Source: Ligaoa zhengdingensis | GTDB lineage: Bacteria; Bacillota; Clostridia; Oscillospirales; Ruminococcaceae | Direction of reading: 5' to 3' | NCBI RefSeq assembly: GCF_014384885.1 | Contig: NZ_JACRST010000021.1 | Coordinates: forward strand, 1-36,280 | Length of the DNA: 36,280 nucleotides | Shown here: piece by piece, positions 16,182-24,176 of the stretch | Layout: every line of letters starts with the position of its first letter | Numbering within the stretch: position 1 is the first letter of the stretch | Translations under genes and position numbers: made by a program | The notes under the pieces: model-generated | Database searches by the model: none | What the model saw: only the letters and a program-made list of their open reading frames with translations | Told to the model about the DNA's origin: nothing

Positions 16182-17132
16182 TTGAAGAAGAAAATTTTGT
16201 CAACCATTGCAATGCTGTCCGCAGTGGCGATTCTTTCCACAGCGTGTGGCAAGTCGGAAACTGTCCGCCTGGCGACCGGCGGCAATACGGGTACATATTA
16301 CGCCTATGGCACCGCTGTTGCGCAGGTGCTCGGCGGCAAGACCGGCGTGAAGTTCAACGTGCAGTCCACCGGCGCTTCCAAGGCGAACATCCAGCTCATC
16401 GCTGCGGGTGAGGTGGAGATGGCGGTTGTGCAGAACGACGTCATGGATTACGCATACAACGGTACCGACCTGTTTGAGGGCGAGAAGACCGACGACTTCT
16501 CCTCCATGGCGGCGCTTTACGCCGAGGTCTGCCAGATTGTGGCGGACCCCAGCGCTGGGATCAACTCGATTGAGGACCTGCGCGGCAAGAACGTTTCGGT
16601 CGGCGACGCGGGCAGCGGCGTGGAATTCAACGCCAAACAGATTCTCGGCGCCTACGGCATCACCTTTGACGATATCGGCAAGCAGAACCTGAGCTTCAGC
16701 GCCTCGGCTGACGCGCTGAAGGACGACAAGATCGACGCATTCTTCTGCACCGCGGGCGCGCCCACCACTGCGATCATGGATCTGGCCACGAGCAACAAGA
16801 TTTCAATCCTGAGCATCGACGACGAGCACGCGCAGAAGCTGATTGCGGATTATCCTTTCTACACCCAGTATCCGATTCCGGCGGGCACCTACGCGGGCGT
16901 CGATCAGGATGCGATGACCCTCGCGGTGAAGGCGACCTTCATTGTCAGCAACAAGCTGCCGGAGGAGACCGTTTACAACATGACCAAGGCCCTGTTTGAG
17001 AATAAGGAAGCGATCCAGTCCGCGCACGCCAAGGGTGCGGAACTCGATCCGCAGTACGCGGTCGAGGGCGTTTCGGTTCCGTTCCATCCCGGTGCGGAGA
17101 AATATTACCGTGAGATCGGCGTGATCCAGTAA
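16182..17132 (+). CDS. TAXI-family TRAP transporter solute-binding lipoprotein
   Basis: 316 aa from a TTG start (MKKKILSTIA), 7 bases after GAGGAGGAA. A lipoprotein signal peptide ends in the lipobox LSTAC, with Cys22 as lipidation site. The mature protein has TAXI-family marks: TVRLATGGNTGTYYAYGTAVA at the N-terminus, TGASKANIQLIAAGEVEMAV, and VSVGDAGSGVEFNAKQIL. It is anchored outside the membrane, captures the substrate and passes it to the fused permease encoded two genes downstream; transport is driven by an ion gradient, not ATP. The substrate cannot be told from sequence; several TAXI proteins bind glutamate or other small carboxylates. It is the first gene of a three-gene operon. Confidence 0.95.
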   Translation: MKKKILSTIAMLSAVAILSTACGKSETVRLATGGNTGTYYAYGTAVAQVLGGKTGVKFNVQSTGASKANIQLIAAGEVEMAVVQNDVMDYAYNGTDLFEGEKTDDFSSMAALYAEVCQIVADPSAGINSIEDLRGKNVSVGDAGSGVEFNAKQILGAYGITFDDIGKQNLSFSASADALKDDKIDAFFCTAGAPTTAIMDLATSNKISILSIDDEHAQKLIADYPFYTQYPIPAGTYAGVDQDAMTLAVKATFIVSNKLPEETVYNMTKALFENKEAIQSAHAKGAELDPQYAVEGVSVPFHPGAEKYYREIGVIQ

Positions 17133-17139
17133 CCAAACG

Positions 17140-17613
17140 ATGACACGTAACAAGCGTGTGGGAGCAGTCGCGGCCGTGGCGCTCACGGCTGCGGCTCTCT
17201 TTCTTATCTTCCTGTTTCGCCCGGCGCGGCTGGTGCTGTGCAGTGCGGACACAGGGAGGGTCTACCGCACTTGGGATGCCTACGACGGCATGACCTTCTC
17301 AGTCGAATTTGTACATTCGGTCAACAAGAGCCCGGTGTGCGACATCTTTGAGGTGCGCGACAGAAAAATTTGGGCGGTTGCCACGCGATACAGCGCGTTT
17401 GGCGCGGGCGTACAGACCGAAATTGAAGAGGGACAGACCCTCAGCTACGACGAGGATGGGGCGATGGTGGTTTCCGGCTTCGACCTATCCTTCCCCAAGC
17501 TCTCTTATATTGTGGGCACCGTCTCCGATCACATTCTTTCGATCCAAGGCGAGGAGATCAGCCTGCGGGAGCTGTGCGGAAAAAATGCGGCGGTGGTCTT
17601 TGAGGTCCGCTAG
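17140..17613 (+). CDS. DUF1850 protein, TAXI-TRAP companion
   Basis: 157 aa. One N-terminal membrane segment (about residues 9-27) and an extracytoplasmic domain with the DUF1850 signature: FSVEFVHSVNKSPVCDIFEV, then RYSAFGAGVQTEIEEG. DUF1850 genes commonly accompany TAXI-type TRAP systems; their job is not established, though a role in assembling or assisting the transporter is a reasonable inference. The ATG lies 7 bases after the binding-protein stop and has no clear ribosome site of its own, so it is probably translated by coupling. Codon use matches its neighbours. Confidence 0.88.
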   Translation: MTRNKRVGAVAAVALTAAALFLIFLFRPARLVLCSADTGRVYRTWDAYDGMTFSVEFVHSVNKSPVCDIFEVRDRKIWAVATRYSAFGAGVQTEIEEGQTLSYDEDGAMVVSGFDLSFPKLSYIVGTVSDHILSIQGEEISLRELCGKNAAVVFEVR

Positions 17614-17646
17614 CCGTATCAAAAAGGAAACAAAGGAGGGACCGGA

Positions 17647-19584
17647 TTGTCGAAATCCAATGAAATTTTGAAAGATATCGAAGCGCCGCAGGACGTAGAC
17701 GCCCTGATGGCGGAATTTGACCGCGAATCCAATACGCGGCATTTTGAAGGCGTGCCCAAGTATATTGTCCGGGCGCTGCTGGTCGGCTTTACTGTTTATG
17801 TCTTTTGGATGACCCTGATCGCGACGCCTCCGGAGCAGGTGCGGCGCGCATCGTTTATCGGTATTCTCATCTTTTTGGCGTTTTTGCTCTACCCGATGCG
17901 CAAGCACCAGTCCAAGCGCGTCAATCATGTGCCCTGGTACGACCTGGCGATGGGCGTTATCGGCGGCGTGTCGTTCTTCTACTATGTCGTCAACTTTGAG
18001 ACGATCGTCAACCGCGCGGTCAACATCACCACCATCGACGCGGTAATCGGCATCGTGGGCACCCTGCTGCTGGCGGAGGCCTGCCGAAGGGTGGTTGGCT
18101 TTCCAATTTTGGTGGTCGCGGGTGCGTTCATCGCCTATGCGTTCGGCAGCGGCTATTCGCTCAACCGCATCGTGCACCAGCTCTTCTACACCACCGACGG
18201 CATCATCGGCACGCCTTTGGGGGTCTGCTCGACCTTCATTGTGTTGTTCATCATCCTGGGTTCCTTCCTGGAGAAGACCGGGATCGGCACCTTCTTCATC
18301 GATATCGCCAACTCGGTGGCGGGCTTTGCCTCGGGCGGCCCTGCAAAGGTGGCGGTCATCTCGAGCGCGCTGGAGGGCATGTACTCCGGCAGCTCGGTCG
18401 CCAACACCGTGGGCAGCGGCAGCGTCACTATCCCGATCATGAAGAAGATCGGTTACAAGCCGGAATTTGCAGCGGCTGTTGAGGCGGCGGCCTCCACCGG
18501 CGGCCAGATCATGCCGCCGATCATGGGCGCTGCGGCCTTCCTGATGGCGGAGATGACCAACACCCCCTATGCGGTGATTGCGGTCTCCGCGATCCTGCCG
18601 GCTGTGCTGTATTTCACCGGCATCTTTATGATGATCCATTTTGAGGCGAAAAAGCTGGGGCTCAAGGGTCTGCCCAAGGAGGAGATCCCCAACTTCTTCA
18701 AGCTGTTCTTCCGCAAGGGCTACCTGTTCCTGCCCATTGTGGTTTTGGTTGTGCTGATGAGCATCGGCAAGACCCCGGCGCTGGCCGCCTGCTACGCGAT
18801 TCTCACCGCCATTGTGGTGAGCATGTTCAGCAAGGAGACCCGCATGACCCCGAAGGTGTTCGCTGAGGCGCTGGAGGGCGGCGCGAAGAACACCATCGGC
18901 GTGGCTGTGGCCTGCGCCATCGCGGGCATTATCGTCGGCATCGTCACCCTCACCGGTCTGGGTCAGGACCTGCTCAACGTCCTGATGGCGGTGGCCAACA
19001 ACAACCTGCTGCTCGCCCTGTTCCTCACCATGATCGCCTGCATCATCCTGGGCATGGGCGTGCCGACCACTGCGAACTACGTCATTATGGCGACCATCAC
19101 CGCGCCCATCGTGGTGCAGATGGGCGTCCCGGTGCTCGCAGCGCACATGTTCGTATTTTACTTCGGCATCGTGGCGGACATCACCCCGCCGGTGGCGCTG
19201 GCAGCTTATGCGGGCGCGGCCATCGCGAACTCAAACCCGCTCAAGACGGGCATCACCGCCACACGTCTGGCGATCACGGCGTTTATCGTTCCGTACATCT
19301 TCGCGCTCAACCCCGCGATGCTGTTCATCGATACCACGCCGTTTGAGGTCATCCGCATTATTGTCACCTCGCTCATCGGCATCTTCGCCATTTCCGCGGG
19401 CATGGAGGGCTATATGTTCACCCACATGAAGTGGTGGGAACGCCTGCTCTGCATCCCCGGCGGCCTGCTGCTGATCGAGCCGATGCTCTGGACCGATATC
19501 ACCGGCCTCACGCTGATTGCGGTCGCGGTGGTGCTGCAAATCGTGGCCAAAAAGCGCGGTCAGTTCATCGCGGCCGGCGCGTAA
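17647..19584 (+). CDS. TRAP transporter fused permease (DctQM-type, TAXI system)
   Basis: 645 aa from a TTG (MSKSNEILKDIEAPQDVDAL) with AAAGGAGGG 6 bases upstream. The small (DctQ-like) and large (DctM-like) membrane subunits are fused in one chain with many membrane segments starting near residue 40. Family motifs seen: FASGGPAKVAVISSALEGMY, then SSVANTVGSGSVTIPIMKKIG and AAASTGGQIMPPIMGAAAF in the M part, and a second-half repeat GMGVPTTANYVIMAT and VADITPPVALAAYA. It moves the substrate delivered by the lipoprotein at 16182 across the membrane using an ion gradient. The operon ends 14 bases later at a long hairpin. Confidence 0.95.
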   Translation: MSKSNEILKDIEAPQDVDALMAEFDRESNTRHFEGVPKYIVRALLVGFTVYVFWMTLIATPPEQVRRASFIGILIFLAFLLYPMRKHQSKRVNHVPWYDLAMGVIGGVSFFYYVVNFETIVNRAVNITTIDAVIGIVGTLLLAEACRRVVGFPILVVAGAFIAYAFGSGYSLNRIVHQLFYTTDGIIGTPLGVCSTFIVLFIILGSFLEKTGIGTFFIDIANSVAGFASGGPAKVAVISSALEGMYSGSSVANTVGSGSVTIPIMKKIGYKPEFAAAVEAAASTGGQIMPPIMGAAAFLMAEMTNTPYAVIAVSAILPAVLYFTGIFMMIHFEAKKLGLKGLPKEEIPNFFKLFFRKGYLFLPIVVLVVLMSIGKTPALAACYAILTAIVVSMFSKETRMTPKVFAEALEGGAKNTIGVAVACAIAGIIVGIVTLTGLGQDLLNVLMAVANNNLLLALFLTMIACIILGMGVPTTANYVIMATITAPIVVQMGVPVLAAHMFVFYFGIVADITPPVALAAYAGAAIANSNPLKTGITATRLAITAFIVPYIFALNPAMLFIDTTPFEVIRIIVTSLIGIFAISAGMEGYMFTHMKWWERLLCIPGGLLLIEPMLWTDITGLTLIAVAVVLQIVAKKRGQFIAAGA

Positions 19585-19597
19585 TAAAATATCAAAT

Positions 19598-19638
19598 ATC
19601 AAAGAAGCCATGCTCACCGCGAGCATGGCTTCTTTGAT
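19598..19638. terminator. Bidirectional terminator between the TRAP operon and the small-peptide gene
   Basis: An 18-bp perfect stem (ATCAAAGAAGCCATGCTC and its complement) with a 5-base loop. The T-rich part lies at the base of the stem in both directions, so it can end both the TRAP transcript and the convergent peptide transcript. Confidence 0.9.
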
Positions 19639-19645
19639 GGCGGAG

Positions 19646-19729
19646 CTAATGCGTAATCAAATAGACAAAAGTTAGAAGCGCAATCAGAAACATTCCAAAC
19701 TGCATCAAGTCGCCAAAGCTTAAATTCAT
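19646..19729 (-). CDS. 27-residue hydrophobic peptide, holin-like/type I toxin candidate
   Basis: A tiny gene beginning MNLSFGDLMQFGMFLIALL and ending TFVYLITH: a short polar head followed by a single membrane helix. AAGGAG lies 8 bases before the ATG. Upstream on the same strand are a 5' hairpin (19754-19787) and a promoter (19796-19824); the terminator at 19598-19638 lies 7 bases after the stop. The pattern LMQFGMFLIALLTF closely resembles the holin-like small toxin peptides of Firmicutes type I systems, in which an antisense RNA blocks the toxin mRNA. The peptide is short for that group and lacks the usual basic tail. Function is inferred; a regulatory membrane peptide is an alternative. 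Confidence 0.7.
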   Translation of the reverse strand: MNLSFGDLMQFGMFLIALLTFVYLITH

Positions 19730-19753
19730 ATAATATACTCCTTATGTAGAATG

Positions 19754-19787
19754 AGAACAACAGTTAATTCCGTGCGAAAGTTGTTCT
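19754..19787 (-). promoter_or_regulatory. 5' leader hairpin of the small-peptide mRNA
   Basis: AGAACAAC and GTTGTTCT form an 8-bp stem right at the predicted 5' end of the transcript. Such 5' structures are typical of type I toxin mRNAs, where they stabilise the message or hold back ribosomes. Confidence 0.55.
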
Positions 19788-19795
19788 TTATGACA

Positions 19796-19824
19796 AATAT
19801 AGCATAATTTTCCACGGAGATCAA
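19796..19824 (-). promoter_or_regulatory. Promoter of the small-peptide gene
   Basis: TTGATC, 17 bases, TATATT on the minus strand. Transcription should start near 19789 and run to the terminator at 19598, giving an mRNA of about 190 bases. A 16-base element immediately upstream (19825-19840) is repeated at 19904-19919. Confidence 0.7.
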
Positions 19825-19919
19825 TATTTAAAATATTACTGAATTTTAAATTGATAATAGAAATAAAGAAGAGGTTGCTAATTTCAAACAGCAATCTCTT
19901 CTCTATTTAAAATATTACT
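19825..19919. repeat. Pair of 16-bp direct repeats 79 bases apart
   Basis: TATTTAAAATATTACT occurs exactly at 19825-19840 and at 19904-19919. The first copy abuts the -35 box of the small-peptide promoter; the second overlaps the base of the hairpin at 19861-19908. It may be a duplicated upstream element or a binding site. Confidence 0.6.
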
Positions 19920-19946
19920 ATTTCAATCCACAGGTTTACCCTGACG
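19861..19946 (-). ncRNA. Candidate small RNA of about 85 bases (or rodA terminator region)
   Basis: A minus-strand promoter-like pair, TTGCAG, 17 bases, TATAGT (19953-19981), lies just after the rodA stop. A transcript from about 19946 would reach a strong hairpin (19861-19908, 13 bp plus 5 bp around one mismatch, 10-base loop) followed by a T-rich tail. No ORF with a ribosome site is present. It could be an independent small RNA, for example a regulator of the neighbouring peptide gene, or the hairpin may simply end the rodA mRNA. Confidence 0.4.
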
Positions 19947-20000
19947 GCTACTACTATACCACATAAAAACCAAAACTGCAACACCGCCGCCGAAAAGCGG

Positions 20001-21134
20001 TCAGCTGATGTTGTCGGTAAACAGCCCTTTGGTGTTGTAGAGGTAGACGCTGAGCACCAGGCCGATCCCCATATAGGTTGAGAGGATGGACGAGCCGCCG
20101 GCCGAGAGAAACGGCAGGGTGACGCCGATGACCGGGACCACGCTCAGGTTCATGCCGATGTTGATGATGATCTGCGAGGCGTACATGGCGAACACCCCCA
20201 CGCAGATATTTTGGCCGAGCGCGTCGGGGCAGCGGCGGTAATTGTGCAGGATTTTGAGGCAGATCGCGGCCAGCAGGCCGATGATGGCGATACAACCGAC
20301 AAAGCCGAGCATTTCACCCGCCACAGAGAAGATGAAATCGTTGTGCATCTCCGGCACATACCGCAGCTTGTCGGTAAGAATCCCCTTGCCCCAGACACCG
20401 CCGGTGCCGATTGAGATGTTGCCGTGGTATTGTTGATAAAAGATGGTGGCGAACTCGGGGTCGTCGGGATGGAAGATCGCCAAAAAGCGCATCTTCTGGT
20501 CGTAGTTCATCACCCCGAACCAGACGACCGGAATCGCAATGGCCGCACCGACCAGCGCGGTCACCAGGTACTTCCACGAGAGACCGGCCGAGAACAGCAT
20601 GACGACGAAGATGAGCGCAAAGATGAGCGCGGAACCGTCGTCCCCCTGGAAGTGGATGAGCAGCACCGGTACCGCGCCGTGCAGGCAGAGCAGCAGCACG
20701 TTTTTGGGCGCGTTCAGGTGTTCCTTCACCAGCGAGAGGTGGTAGGCGAACGACATGATAAAGCTGATCTTGAGAAATTCTGACGGCTGTAGATTGAAGC
20801 CAAAGATTTCGAGCCACGCCTTGTCGTCCACCGTTTCGCTCACCTGCTTGCCGATAAAAAAGGTGAGGATGACCAGAAACAGGGCGAGCGGCACATGCAG
20901 CTTCCACATCTTGGCGATAAAGCGGTAATCGATCTTGGAGAGGATGACGGCCGCCATCAGACCCATCAGGATGGCGGCGGCCTGGGTGAAAATTTTGCCA
21001 TCGCCGATATATTCATTTCGGTAGATGCCAAACAGCAGCACCACACTGATGCCGGAACAGGTGATGCAGAGCAGCAGCAGCCAGTAATCGGTGGTGCGAA
21101 AGTAGTTGCCAATCGCATGAATCACTTTTTTCAT
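20001..21134 (-). CDS. rodA: SEDS-family peptidoglycan glycosyltransferase, RodA type
   Basis: 377 aa integral membrane protein with about ten membrane segments, close to the usual RodA length. SEDS proteins polymerise lipid II into glycan strands together with a class B penicillin-binding protein; RodA serves side-wall growth. Seen: the extracellular loop start DDKAWLEIFGFNLQPSEFLKI (the LQPSEFxK signature), FQGDDGSALIF (the aligned catalytic Asp region is normally QPDLGT; here QGDDGS), NISIGTGGVWGKG, VPEMHNDFIFSVAGEMLGFVG and the late LPFLSAGGSS. The QGDDGS form departs slightly from the common motif. FtsW or SpoVE are alternatives, but lack of division genes nearby favours RodA. It has its own promoter at 21181-21209. 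Confidence 0.85.
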   Translation of the reverse strand: MKKVIHAIGNYFRTTDYWLLLLCITCSGISVVLLFGIYRNEYIGDGKIFTQAAAILMGLMAAVILSKIDYRFIAKMWKLHVPLALFLVILTFFIGKQVSETVDDKAWLEIFGFNLQPSEFLKISFIMSFAYHLSLVKEHLNAPKNVLLLCLHGAVPVLLIHFQGDDGSALIFALIFVVMLFSAGLSWKYLVTALVGAAIAIPVVWFGVMNYDQKMRFLAIFHPDDPEFATIFYQQYHGNISIGTGGVWGKGILTDKLRYVPEMHNDFIFSVAGEMLGFVGCIAIIGLLAAICLKILHNYRRCPDALGQNICVGVFAMYASQIIINIGMNLSVVPVIGVTLPFLSAGGSSILSTYMGIGLVLSVYLYNTKGLFTDNIS

Positions 21135-21180
21135 ATTGTAAAGTCCTTGTTCTTATATTGTTGCGCCGGGATGTAAACTA

Positions 21181-21209
21181 ATTATAGTATAGCTCCAAAT
21201 AAAACGCAA
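21181..21209 (-). promoter_or_regulatory. Promoter of rodA
   Basis: TTGCGT, 17 bases, TATAAT on the minus strand, giving a leader of about 40 bases with AAGGA before the ATG. Confidence 0.75.
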
Positions 21210-21356
21210 TCGACACCCCGGCCAAAATCCGACAAAAGAAAAAAATTCACAAAATCCCGCCGGGCGGCTGTTCTGCCGGGCAAAAACATGTTATAATCAA
21301 ACCAATCGTGTGCGAAGCCATCCGCAGAGAGATACATACAGAGGGGGACTTGATCG

Positions 21357-23024
21357 ATGTTGAGCGATATTGAGATCGCACAGGGCGCAAAGATGCTGCC
21401 CATCGCCGAAATTGCGGCAAAACTAAACATTCAAAACGACGAACTGGAGCCCTACGGGCGCTATAAGGCCAAGCTCTCCGAGTCGATTTACAGCCGACTG
21501 GAGGGCAAGCCGGACGGCAAGCTGGTGTTGGTCACCGCCATCAACCCCACGCCCGCGGGCGAGGGGAAAACCACCACCACTGTCGGCCTCGGCCAGGGCA
21601 TGAAAAAAATCGGTAAGGACGCGATCATCGCGTTGCGTGAGCCCTCGCTGGGCCCGGTGTTCGGCATCAAGGGCGGGGCCGCGGGCGGCGGCTATTCCCA
21701 GGTGGTGCCGATGGAGGACATCAACCTTCACTTCACCGGGGATATGCACGCCATCACCGCGGCGAACAACCTATTGTGCGCCATCATCGACAACCATATG
21801 CAGCAGGGCAACGAGCTGGGCATCGACCAGCGCCGCATCCTGTTTAAGCGCTGTATGGATATGAACGACCGCGCGCTGCGCAATGTGATTGTGGGCCTGG
21901 GCGGTAAAGTCAACGGCGTACCCCGCGAGGACGGCTTCCAGATCACCGTGGCCAGCGAGATCATGGCGATTCTCTGCCTGTCGAGCGACCTGGCCGACCT
22001 CAAGCGGAGGCTGGGCTCCATTCTGGTGGCGTACAACTACAGCGGTCAGCCGGTCTATGCGCGCGACCTCAAGGTGCACGGCGCGATGGCGGCGCTGCTC
22101 AAGGATGCGCTCAAGCCCAACCTGGTGCAGACGCTGGAGAACACCCCTGCGCTGATGCACGGCGGCCCGTTCGCCAACATCGCCCACGGCTGCAACTCGA
22201 TCCGCGCCACCAAGCTGGGCCTCAAGCTGGCCGACTACTGCATCACCGAGGCGGGCTTCGGCTCCGACCTCGGCGCGGAAAAATTCCTCGATATCAAGTG
22301 CCGTTTTGCCGGGCTGGCACCCTCGTGCATTGTGCTGGTGGCCACCCTGCGGGCGCTCAAATACAACGGCGGCGTGCCCAAGGCGGAGGTCGCCCAGGAG
22401 AACGTGGAGGCCCTGAAGCGCGGCCTGTGCAACCTGCGCGCCCATGTGGAGAATATGCGCAAGTACGGGGTGCCGGTGGTGGTCGCGATCAACCGCTTCC
22501 TCACCGATACCGACGGCGAGATCGCCGCGTTGGCCGACTTCTGCCGCGAGCTGAACGTCGAGTACGCCCTCTCCGAGGTGTTCGCCAAGGGCGGCGACGG
22601 CGCGGTCGAGCTGGCGCAGAAGGTGGTCGCCGCCTGCGAACAGCCCGCGCATTTCCGGTTCCTGTACGATGAGAAGCTGCCAGTCAAGGAGAAGGTCGGG
22701 ATCATCGCGCGCGAAATTTACGGCGCGGACGGGATCGTCTACACCGCACAGGCGGAAAAGATGATCCGCGAGATCGAGGCGCTCGGGCAGGATAAGCTGC
22801 CCATCTGCGTGGCCAAAACCCAATATTCGTTGTCGGACGACCCGGCCAAACTGGGGCGGCCCACCGGCTTTGCCATCACCGTGCGCGACGTGCGGTTGTC
22901 GGCCGGCGCCGGGTTCATCGTGGTGCTCACCGGAGACATCATGACCATGCCGGGGCTGCCCAAGGCGCCCGCGGCCAATCTCATCGATGTGGACGACAAC
23001 GGCAACATCACCGGCCTATTCTAA
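21357..23024 (+). CDS. fhs: Formate-tetrahydrofolate ligase
   Basis: 555 aa, the usual length. It joins formate to tetrahydrofolate with ATP to give 10-formyl-THF, feeding purine and fMet synthesis and, in acetogens, the methyl branch of the Wood-Ljungdahl pathway; no other gene of that pathway is in the window. Seen: the ATP-binding loop TPAGEGKTTT (residues 65-74), REPSLGPVFGIKGGAAGGGYSQ split over a conserved block, DMHAITAANNLL, TENTPALMHGGPFANIAHG-type block near residue 260-280, and the C-terminal GDIMTMPGLPK. GAGGGGG precedes the ATG. A TATAAT at 21292-21297 is its likely -10 box but has a poor -35. It is divergent from rodA, and the tsaE gene follows 25 bases later. Confidence 0.97.
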   Translation: MLSDIEIAQGAKMLPIAEIAAKLNIQNDELEPYGRYKAKLSESIYSRLEGKPDGKLVLVTAINPTPAGEGKTTTTVGLGQGMKKIGKDAIIALREPSLGPVFGIKGGAAGGGYSQVVPMEDINLHFTGDMHAITAANNLLCAIIDNHMQQGNELGIDQRRILFKRCMDMNDRALRNVIVGLGGKVNGVPREDGFQITVASEIMAILCLSSDLADLKRRLGSILVAYNYSGQPVYARDLKVHGAMAALLKDALKPNLVQTLENTPALMHGGPFANIAHGCNSIRATKLGLKLADYCITEAGFGSDLGAEKFLDIKCRFAGLAPSCIVLVATLRALKYNGGVPKAEVAQENVEALKRGLCNLRAHVENMRKYGVPVVVAINRFLTDTDGEIAALADFCRELNVEYALSEVFAKGGDGAVELAQKVVAACEQPAHFRFLYDEKLPVKEKVGIIAREIYGADGIVYTAQAEKMIREIEALGQDKLPICVAKTQYSLSDDPAKLGRPTGFAITVRDVRLSAGAGFIVVLTGDIMTMPGLPKAPAANLIDVDDNGNITGLF

Positions 23025-23049
23025 AAATAATCGAGGACTGATACCGACT

Positions 23050-23475
23050 ATGATAACCTATCACAGCGCGAGTGCCGCGGATACCGAGGCGTTTGCGCGG
23101 GATTTTGCTGCGAGGCTCCGCCCCAACGACGTTCTGGCGTTCCGGGGCGGGCTCGGCGTGGGCAAGACCACCTTTGTGCGCGGGCTTGCGCAGGGGCTGG
23201 GGGACGGAAGCGAGGTCTCCAGCCCCACCTTTGCGATTGTGCACGAATATTCCTGCACCCCCAGGCTCTGCCACTTCGATATGTACCGCATCGCCTCGCT
23301 CGACGACCTCTACTCTACCGGCTTTTTCGACTATTTGGAGACCGGCGCGATCCTCGCCATCGAGTGGAGCGAACAGATCGAGGACGCTCTCCCGCCGGAC
23401 GTTATCACCGTGTATCTGCGGCGGGACGGGGAGGACGGGCGGCAAATCATCATCAGCGGGGGGCGGTTTGAATGA
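23050..23475 (+). CDS. tsaE: tRNA threonylcarbamoyladenosine biosynthesis ATPase TsaE
   Basis: 141 aa. TsaE is the ATPase that, with TsaB and TsaD, transfers the threonylcarbamoyl group to A37 of ANN-decoding tRNAs. Seen: Walker A GGLGVGKTT (residues 33-41), VSSPTFAIVHEY, the FDMYRI motif and AIEWSEQI near the end. The ATG at 23050 (MITYHSA) is preferred to an earlier in-frame ATG, which lies inside fhs. Its stop overlaps the tsaB start in ATGA. TsaD is not in the window. Confidence 0.95.
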   Translation: MITYHSASAADTEAFARDFAARLRPNDVLAFRGGLGVGKTTFVRGLAQGLGDGSEVSSPTFAIVHEYSCTPRLCHFDMYRIASLDDLYSTGFFDYLETGAILAIEWSEQIEDALPPDVITVYLRRDGEDGRQIIISGGRFE

Positions 23476-24176
23476 AGATACTGGCGATCGATTCCTCGGC
23501 CCGCGCGGCCTCCGCGGCGGTGTGCGAGGAGGAGCGGGTGCTGTGCGAGAGCTACGCGGACGTGGGGCTCACCCACAGCGAGACGCTGCTGCCCATGCTG
23601 GACGCGATGCTGCGTTCCGCAGCCATCCCGCTGGAGCAGATCGACCGCATCGCGGTTTCGGTGGGGCCCGGTTCGTTCACCGGCCTGCGCATCGGCATCG
23701 CGGCGGTGAAGGGGCTTGCATACCCGTCGAGGATTCCCTGCATCGGGGTGTCCACCCTGGAGGGACTGGCCCACAACCTCGCGGGATTCGACTGCATCGC
23801 CTGCTGCGCGATGGACGCGCGCTGCAAGCAGGTGTATACCGCCTGCTTCGATATCTCCGGCGGGACGGTGACCCGGCTCACCGAAGACGCGGCGATGGCG
23901 GTGGACGAGCTGGAACGGGAGCTGTGCGCGCTGGATGCAAAAAAGCCGGTGTTTTTGATTGGCGACGGCGCACAGATATGCTATAATAGCTTTGGACAGG
24001 GCAGCGGGTACCGCCTGGCGCCGCCCCAGTTGCGCTATCAGCACGCCAACAGCGTGGCGCGCGCGGCGCAGCGCTATGAGGACCGGGCGGTGAGCGCGGG
24101 GGAATTGCTCCCAGCGTACCTGCGTCTGCCTCAGGCGGAACGCGAACGGCTCAAAAAGGAGGGTGCAAATCGATGA
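23472..24176 (+). CDS. tsaB: tRNA threonylcarbamoyladenosine biosynthesis protein TsaB
   Basis: 234 aa, inactive ASKHA-fold partner of TsaD in the t6A complex. Seen: MKILAIDSSARAASAAV, LTHSETLLPMLDAML, and the family block VSVGPGSFTGLRIGIAAVKGLA. It overlaps tsaE by ATGA at the start and rpiB by ATGA at the end, so the three are coupled. In many Firmicutes rimI follows tsaB; here rpiB follows instead. Confidence 0.95.
   Translation: MKILAIDSSARAASAAVCEEERVLCESYADVGLTHSETLLPMLDAMLRSAAIPLEQIDRIAVSVGPGSFTGLRIGIAAVKGLAYPSRIPCIGVSTLEGLAHNLAGFDCIACCAMDARCKQVYTACFDISGGTVTRLTEDAAMAVDELERELCALDAKKPVFLIGDGAQICYNSFGQGSGYRLAPPQLRYQHANSVARAAQRYEDRAVSAGELLPAYLRLPQAERERLKKEGANR

Noticed and set aside
17485..19146. 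553-codon open frame on the minus strand across the TRAP permease gene
   Set aside because: It is rich in His, Asp, Arg and Gln, typical of the antisense of a GC-rich membrane-protein gene, has no ribosome site, and overlaps two well-recognised genes.
21771..22823. 350-codon minus-strand frame opposite fhs
   Set aside because: Antisense shadow of a highly conserved gene with strong third-position GC bias.
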